Assembly: GCA_035934405.1 (NCBI GenBank)
Contig: DASYXW010000071.1
Span: forward strand, 1-64,000
Origin: DASYXW01 sp035934405
Lineage (GTDB): Bacteria > Acidobacteriota > Terriglobia > UBA7540
Reading direction: 5' to 3'
DNA: 64,000 nt
The notes beneath the pieces are model-generated. The model ran no database searches. It saw nothing but the letters and a program-made list of their open reading frames with translations, and was not told the origin of the DNA. Below, piece after piece: positions 59,500 to 64,000 of the stretch. Position 1 is the first letter of the stretch. Every line of letters starts with the position of its first letter. The translations under genes and the position numbers were made by a program.

Positions 59500-59910
59500 T
59501 TATTTGCCGATGACTACAATCTTCTCAATCACGATGGCGTGAGCGCCGCTTCGCTGGTAGACGGCGCCGGTGGCGGAGACTCGCTGCCCGGCGTACTTCA
59601 TCATGCGCGGGTTCTCGCCCACGGCCGGCATGGCGCTCGAAATCGGCCAGTAGAGCGTGCCGTCATTGGCCAGGATAACCAGCGGCGACCCCGCCCGGGC
59701 GCACTTCAAGGCGCAATCCTCACCGCGCGGCTTTTGGACGTTGCGGACGAAGGCACAGGCGGAGTCCACGACGTAACCTTCAATCGTCGCTGTCTTCCCG
59801 GCTGTCGCCGCCTGCGCGACCTCGGCGGGGCGGGCGCCGAACGAACCACTGGTCACGACGGCCAGGCCGGTGATCAAGACCGCCGTCCACGCTGCTTTTC
59901 GATAGTTCAT
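59500..59910 (-). CDS. Small exported protein with conserved cysteines
   Basis: 136 residues from ATG 59910 (AAAGGAGAAATC just upstream). Signal peptide at about 7-25. The remainder has cysteines in DSACAF and EDCALKCARAG, and a beta-rich end (YAGQRVSATGAVYQRSGAHAIVIEKIVVI). It resembles short acidobacterial proteins of the 'GYVVDSACAFVRN' type, whose function is not known to me. It sits 11 bp after the stop of hemH and is likely in the same operon. The cysteines could bind metal or form disulfides. Confidence 0.65.
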   Translation of the reverse strand: MNYRKAAWTAVLITGLAVVTSGSFGARPAEVAQAATAGKTATIEGYVVDSACAFVRNVQKPRGEDCALKCARAGSPLVILANDGTLYWPISSAMPAVGENPRMMKYAGQRVSATGAVYQRSGAHAIVIEKIVVIGK

Positions 59911-59921
59911 GATTTCTCCTT

Positions 59922-61043
59922 TCACGGTGTCTGTGGGCTATCTTCCAGGGCCTTGCGCACCAGGTCGGCCAGAGCCCGAATGAAGGTGGGTGAGTCGTTG
60001 AGGCCGGACATGGTGGCAAACTCCGGAATGCCGAGCCGATGGGCCAGCCGACGCGCTTCGATGTCAATCTCGTGCAACGTCTCGACGTGGTCGGTAACGA
60101 AGGCGATAGGGACGACAAGCACGCGGCGCGCCCCTTCGGACGCCAGTTTGTGCAAGGTGGTGTCAAGCGAAGGGGCGAGCCATCGGCCGGGGCCCACGCG
60201 GCTCTGATAACAAAGGGTATGCGGATTCGGCCAACGGCCGCTCTCGCATACCAACCGCACCGTGGCCTCGATGTGCTCCCGGTAGGGGTCGCCAGCCTCA
60301 ATTGCCTTCATCGGCACGCCATGAGCGCTGAAGACGAGGTGAACGTCAGCGGAGGGGTCAGGGGTCAGGGGTCGGGGGTCGGGGGTTGGGGCAGGCATCC
60401 GGCCATTTACTACAGATGTCGCTGCGTGATCCCCGAAACCTTGCAGCCCTTCGTTGATCCGCTCGACCACAGCCTCGATGTACAGAGGGTGATCGTAGAA
60501 GTGATGGATTATCCGAACCGGCGCGCGGGCGCCATTCAGTTTGGCGTACTGCCGCTGCCACTCATTCAAGCTGCTGCGTGTTGTGGTGGTGGAATACTGG
60601 GGGTAAAGGGGCAGCAGGATCAGTTCGCGGCACCCCTGAGCCCGCCGGATCGCCTCCTCGGTCAGAGGGCGCCAGTAACGCATAGCGACGAAGACCCGGG
60701 CGTCGAGTGAGCGCCGTAACTCCGCTTCGAGCGCCGCGGCCTGCTGCTCGGTCAGCTCGCGAATGGGCGACTTGCCGCCGATTTCGGCGTAGTGCTTCTG
60801 CACGTGCCGGGCGCGCCGCGAAGAGATGAGCCGCGCCAGAGCAGGACGCGCCAGGCGCGCGAAGGGGAAATCAATAATGTCGGGATCGGAGAAGAGATTG
60901 AAAAGAAAAGGCTCGACTGACACGAGTGAGTCCGGGCCGCCGAGCTGAAACAACACCACCCCGAGGGGACGGGTGTCGTTCATTCCGCCCTGCCGGTGCC
61001 CGGTCTGGTCGAACGCCTCCACGCCTGTACGCTCGCTCGACAT
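59922..61043 (-). CDS. hemH: Ferrochelatase HemH
   Basis: 373 residues. Family motifs: GVVLFQLGGPDS near the N-terminus, VQKHYAEIGGKSPI, LLPLYPQYSTTTT, and VFSAHGVP with the metal-linked histidine, then YQSRVGPGRWL and FVTDHVETLHEID. It inserts Fe2+ into protoporphyrin IX to make haem. A start at ATG 60983 (MNDTRPLG) is possible and would remove 20 residues. Inside the gene, heptanucleotide array E encodes a Pro-rich insert (PTPDPRPLTPDPS) just before VHLVFSAHG, near the active site. No other haem genes are nearby. Confidence 0.93.
   Translation of the reverse strand: MSSERTGVEAFDQTGHRQGGMNDTRPLGVVLFQLGGPDSLVSVEPFLFNLFSDPDIIDFPFARLARPALARLISSRRARHVQKHYAEIGGKSPIRELTEQQAAALEAELRRSLDARVFVAMRYWRPLTEEAIRRAQGCRELILLPLYPQYSTTTTRSSLNEWQRQYAKLNGARAPVRIIHHFYDHPLYIEAVVERINEGLQGFGDHAATSVVNGRMPAPTPDPRPLTPDPSADVHLVFSAHGVPMKAIEAGDPYREHIEATVRLVCESGRWPNPHTLCYQSRVGPGRWLAPSLDTTLHKLASEGARRVLVVPIAFVTDHVETLHEIDIEARRLAHRLGIPEFATMSGLNDSPTFIRALADLVRKALEDSPQTP
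60354..60388. repeat. Heptanucleotide array E inside hemH
   Basis: Five units: GGGGTCA, GGGGTCA, GGGGTCG, GGGGTCG, GGGGTTG (plus strand). Period 7 times 3 gives a 7-residue protein period, seen as the Pro/Asp-rich insert. The frame is kept. Confidence 0.75.
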
Positions 61044-61127
61044 TTTAAGCCATGTCGCGGCTGCTGGGAAACAATCTCGGGTACAATGAGTCCGCCGAAA
61101 AGCCGGGCCGCGGCATCCAAATAACTT

Positions 61128-63680
61128 ATGCTTCAGACTATAACGCGAGGGCGGCGCCGGCCGGCCCGACTGACGCTTGCTCTTGCTGCGGTTTTAGCCA
61201 CAGCGCCCGCCCTCGGCGCGCAAAGTCCGGCCCGACCCCAGAGCCAGGATTTGAAAGGCCAGGTGGTGACGGAGAAGAGTGCGCCGATTGCGGGGGCAAG
61301 CTGCACCCTGACCGGCCGCATGCTTCCCGACCAGGGACTTGCCGTGACCACGGGCGAAAAAGGGGAGTTCGCGTGCCCCGGACTGGCCCCGGGAACCTAC
61401 GCGTTGACCTGCGCCGCTGTAGGGTACGAGCCGGTGTCCAAGGAGAATATCGAGATCACGGACCAGCCACCGCCTTTTCTGCAACTGGCTTTGCCCGCCG
61501 AGGTAGTGGTGAAGCAGAGCGTGGAGGTGCGCGAGAAGCCGGCGACGGTGGAGGAGCAGCACGCCTCGGCCGCCTCCACACTGAGCGCGTCCCAGCTCCA
61601 GACGCTGCCCCTCATCGAACAGAAATTCAAGGCGGCGCTGCCGCTCGTGCCCGGCGTCATCCGCACCCCCGACGGCAAGACGAACATCAAGGGGGCGGTG
61701 GAAAGTCAGGGGCTGCTGCTGGTGGATTCCGCTGAGATGGTCGACCCGGTTACGGGCGCGTTTTCCATCGAAATCCCCATCGACGCGGTCGAGTCCCTGC
61801 AGGTTTACAAGAGCACCTATCGCGCCGATTACGGCCGGTTCTCGGGAGGGCTGGCGACCGTCGAGACTAAGGCGCCTTCGAGCAAGTTCGATTACTCGCT
61901 CAGCGATTTTCTGCCCACGCCGCGCGTCAAGGGGGGACACATTGTGGGCATTGCCGACGACGAGCCGCGCCTTTACGTCACGGGACCCTTGCTCGAAAAC
62001 AAGCTGAACATTTCGGAAGCCTTCGAGTATGACATTCTCAAGCAGCCGGTGCGCGGCCTCGCCTACCCGGCGAACGAGATCAAGACCCAGGGGTTCAATT
62101 CTTTCACCAGCCTGCAGTACATCCTTTCCGGTCAGCACCTGCTGAACGCGAGCCTCGACTTCTTTCCCAAGCGGGTGCAGTTCGCCGACATCAACTCGCT
62201 GGTGCCGCAGACGGCGTCGTCCGACTACGGACAGAGCGGATTCGCGGCCGGATTGACCGACCGTTACCTTTTCAGTTCCGGCAGCATCCTGAGCACGCTC
62301 TTCCAGTTCACGCGCTTCGATTCCAACGCCCACGGCCAGGGCCCGCTCGACCAGCAAGTGACTCCGGAGGGCTGGAGCGGCAATTTCTTCAACACCTACA
62401 ATCGCACCAGTGACCAGCAGCAATTGAGCCAGACCTTCGAATTTGCGCGCCGGGATTGGCACGGCAAGCACCAGCCCAAGCTGGGCGCCGAGATCGTCCG
62501 GCGGACTTACACCGGGACGAGCGATTCGCGCCCGGTACTCATCCAGCGGGAGGACGGCACCGTGGCGGAACGGATTGACTTCATCGGTCCCGGAAAGCTG
62601 AACGCCACCGACGTTGAGGCGGCGGTGTTCGCCGAAGACCACTGGGCGTTCAACCGGCACCTGGCGGCGGACGCCGGTGTGCGATTCTCCGGGCAGAGCA
62701 TCGGCGATCCGGCCACGGCGGCGCCGCGTTTTGGTTTGGTCTATTCTCCCGGCGAAAGTGGCAAGACGATCTTCCGCTCCGGCATCGGCCTCTTTTATGA
62801 CCGCGTGCCGCTTCTGGCCGGGGATTTCGTCCAGAACCCCACCCGCGTGGTCACGTGCTTCGACCCGGCGTGCGGCCCGCAGGGGTTATCGGTGACCTTT
62901 CAGAACGCCTACGTCAAGTTCGGCGAAAACGGGCAGCAGATCGTGCCGACGCACAATCGCCTGGCCTCAACGCCACACAACGTGACTTGGAACGTGGAGG
63001 CGGACCGCGAGTTGCGCCCCAACGTGCTTCTGCGCCTGAGCTACCTCTCGAGCCGCACCTATCAGGAGTTCGTCATTAACCCGCTTCAGGTTACCGGCAC
63101 CCAGCCCACCCTGCTGCTTTCGAACACCGGCGTTTCGCGTTATCACGAATTCGAATCCACCTTGCGGCTTCATCCAACCGAACGAGCCGACATCAACATT
63201 TCTTACGTCAATAGCCTGGCCCGCGGCGACCTGAACACGCTTTCGTCCATCTACGTGCCTTTCGAACAGCCGGTGATTCGTCCCAACCTATTCGGCTTCC
63301 TGCCTTCGAATGTGCCGAACCGCGTGGTCACCTGGGGACGGTTCAAGCTGCCCGCAGAGTTCACCGTGAGCCCCGTCCTCGACGTGCATTCCGGCTTCCC
63401 TTACTCGGCGTTCAATGTGGTCGAGAACTACGCCAGCGCGCCCAACAGCCTGCGGTTTCCGGCGTTCGCGTCGCTCGACGTGAAACTGACCAAGGACTTT
63501 CGCATCCCGCGGCTCCCCTGGTTCGAGAAGCACAAGTTCCGGATCGCCTTCACGGTGTACAACCTGACGGATCATGCGAATCCGCGCGACGTTTATAGCA
63601 ATGTGACGTCACCATTGTTCGGGAACTTCGTGGGATTCCAGCACCGGTTCTATGACGCGTACCTAGACATCGTTTACTGA
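61128..63680 (+). CDS. TonB-dependent receptor-like outer-membrane protein
   Basis: 850 residues. Signal peptide at about 13-31 (LTLALAAVLATAPALGA). A carboxypeptidase-regulatory domain (DLKGQVVTEKSAPIAGASC, about 40-115) precedes a plug region (about 140-270, with VESLQVYKSTYRADYGRFSG) and a beta-barrel that ends in an aromatic strand (YLDIVY). This is the second Oar-like receptor in the window; it is shorter than the one at 39643. Such receptors import large substrates using TonB. It is followed 15 bp later by a radical SAM gene in the same direction, so the two may be co-transcribed. Confidence 0.85.
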   Translation: MLQTITRGRRRPARLTLALAAVLATAPALGAQSPARPQSQDLKGQVVTEKSAPIAGASCTLTGRMLPDQGLAVTTGEKGEFACPGLAPGTYALTCAAVGYEPVSKENIEITDQPPPFLQLALPAEVVVKQSVEVREKPATVEEQHASAASTLSASQLQTLPLIEQKFKAALPLVPGVIRTPDGKTNIKGAVESQGLLLVDSAEMVDPVTGAFSIEIPIDAVESLQVYKSTYRADYGRFSGGLATVETKAPSSKFDYSLSDFLPTPRVKGGHIVGIADDEPRLYVTGPLLENKLNISEAFEYDILKQPVRGLAYPANEIKTQGFNSFTSLQYILSGQHLLNASLDFFPKRVQFADINSLVPQTASSDYGQSGFAAGLTDRYLFSSGSILSTLFQFTRFDSNAHGQGPLDQQVTPEGWSGNFFNTYNRTSDQQQLSQTFEFARRDWHGKHQPKLGAEIVRRTYTGTSDSRPVLIQREDGTVAERIDFIGPGKLNATDVEAAVFAEDHWAFNRHLAADAGVRFSGQSIGDPATAAPRFGLVYSPGESGKTIFRSGIGLFYDRVPLLAGDFVQNPTRVVTCFDPACGPQGLSVTFQNAYVKFGENGQQIVPTHNRLASTPHNVTWNVEADRELRPNVLLRLSYLSSRTYQEFVINPLQVTGTQPTLLLSNTGVSRYHEFESTLRLHPTERADINISYVNSLARGDLNTLSSIYVPFEQPVIRPNLFGFLPSNVPNRVVTWGRFKLPAEFTVSPVLDVHSGFPYSAFNVVENYASAPNSLRFPAFASLDVKLTKDFRIPRLPWFEKHKFRIAFTVYNLTDHANPRDVYSNVTSPLFGNFVGFQHRFYDAYLDIVY

Positions 63681-63695
63681 TAAGATGAGTTCGAA

Positions 63696-64000
63696 ATGCT
63701 GGCCAGCTCCGCGTCCAGCCTCGGAAGAATCTACAGCGCGCTCACGGAGCGCCGGCGGCTGAAGACCGTCATCTTCTTCGTCACCTCAGTCTGCAACGCC
63801 AAGTGCCGGACGTGTTTCTACTGGGAAGAGCTCAACCAGCGCGGCGACCTGACGCTCGACGAAATCCGGAAGCTTTCGCGGACCATGCCAAAGTTCACCG
63901 ACCTGTGGCTCTCCGGCGGCGAGCCCATGTTGCGAAAGGAGCTGGTGGAGATCATTGACCTGTTTTGCGTTGGCAACGGCGTCCGCTGGGTGAACCTGCC
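63696..64000 (+). CDS. Radical SAM protein, N-terminal fragment
   Basis: The first 101 residues before the window ends. The CxxxCxxC motif (VCNAKCRTCFYW, about 32-43) binds the [4Fe-4S] cluster that splits SAM, and LSGGEPMLRKEL is the GGE motif that holds the SAM amino group. The substrate cannot be told; the family includes peptide and nucleoside modifiers. The ATG at 63696 has a weak ribosome site and lies 15 bp after the TonB-receptor stop. Confidence 0.8.
   Translation, partial: MLASSASSLGRIYSALTERRRLKTVIFFVTSVCNAKCRTCFYWEELNQRGDLTLDEIRKLSRTMPKFTDLWLSGGEPMLRKELVEIIDLFCVGNGVRWVNL

Overview
The window reads as chromosome of an Acidobacteriota member, probably class Terriglobia. The clues are two proteins of the VWFA-related Acidobacterial type, two large TonB-dependent receptors with a carboxypeptidase-regulatory N-terminus, a CRTAC1/ASPIC-UnbV protein, a GloVer-repeat protein, a TIGR03118-type protein, a TMTC-like TPR membrane protein, and GC-rich DNA. 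There is no rRNA, convincing tRNA, CRISPR array, transposase or phage module.

Layout. 0-7 kb: secreted and cell-surface proteins (a broken GloVer gene, a beta-propeller, two DUF4097-like proteins, CRTAC1). 7-12.2 kb: a complete type I restriction-modification operon, hsdR-hsdM-hsdS. 12.3-15 kb: parB-parA-rsmG with two parS sites, an arrangement usually near a replication origin. 15-21.7 kb: a sparse accessory region with yjbQ, a frameshifted HEPN-like gene bracketed by repeats, a 705-residue protein with a pore-former-like N-terminus, and a SET-domain methyltransferase flanked by two very small lysine-rich ORFs. 21.7-29.1 kb: a CAP-domain protein and DNA repair genes (uvrB, a UvrD-type helicase-nuclease, rmuC with a frameshifted tail). 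29.1-34.1 kb: an 11-codon lysine-rich mini-gene, two VWFA proteins, mutM, a Rieske ferredoxin and nuoB. 34.2-43 kb: TMTC-like protein, two methyltransferases, thiC and a TonB-dependent receptor. 43.1-50.5 kb: two ABC-2-type permeases, a TIGR03118 protein, a cytochrome/ankyrin/cyclase-like fusion and an NtrC-type regulator. 50.7-54.7 kb: GNAT, menC/NSAR-like enolase, EamA transporter, isopropylmalate-type dehydrogenase. 54.7-64 kb: rhomboid, BON lipoprotein, VOC protein, hemH, a second TonB-dependent receptor and the start of a radical SAM gene.

The most unusual features are non-coding or very small. (1) Palindromic double-hairpin elements occur between genes and also in frame inside two genes, with compensatory stem changes. 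(2) Period-7 repeats sit at gene ends, often as inverted pairs, and once inside hemH. (3) Two 103-nt copies of a structured repeat lie in tandem. (4) The leader and first codons of thiC are duplicated at the start of the neighbouring TonB-receptor gene. (5) Three tiny Lys-rich ORFs with Shine-Dalgarno sites are present, two of them beside the SET methyltransferase. Frameshifts in the GloVer, HEPN-like and rmuC genes could be real decay or assembly errors.
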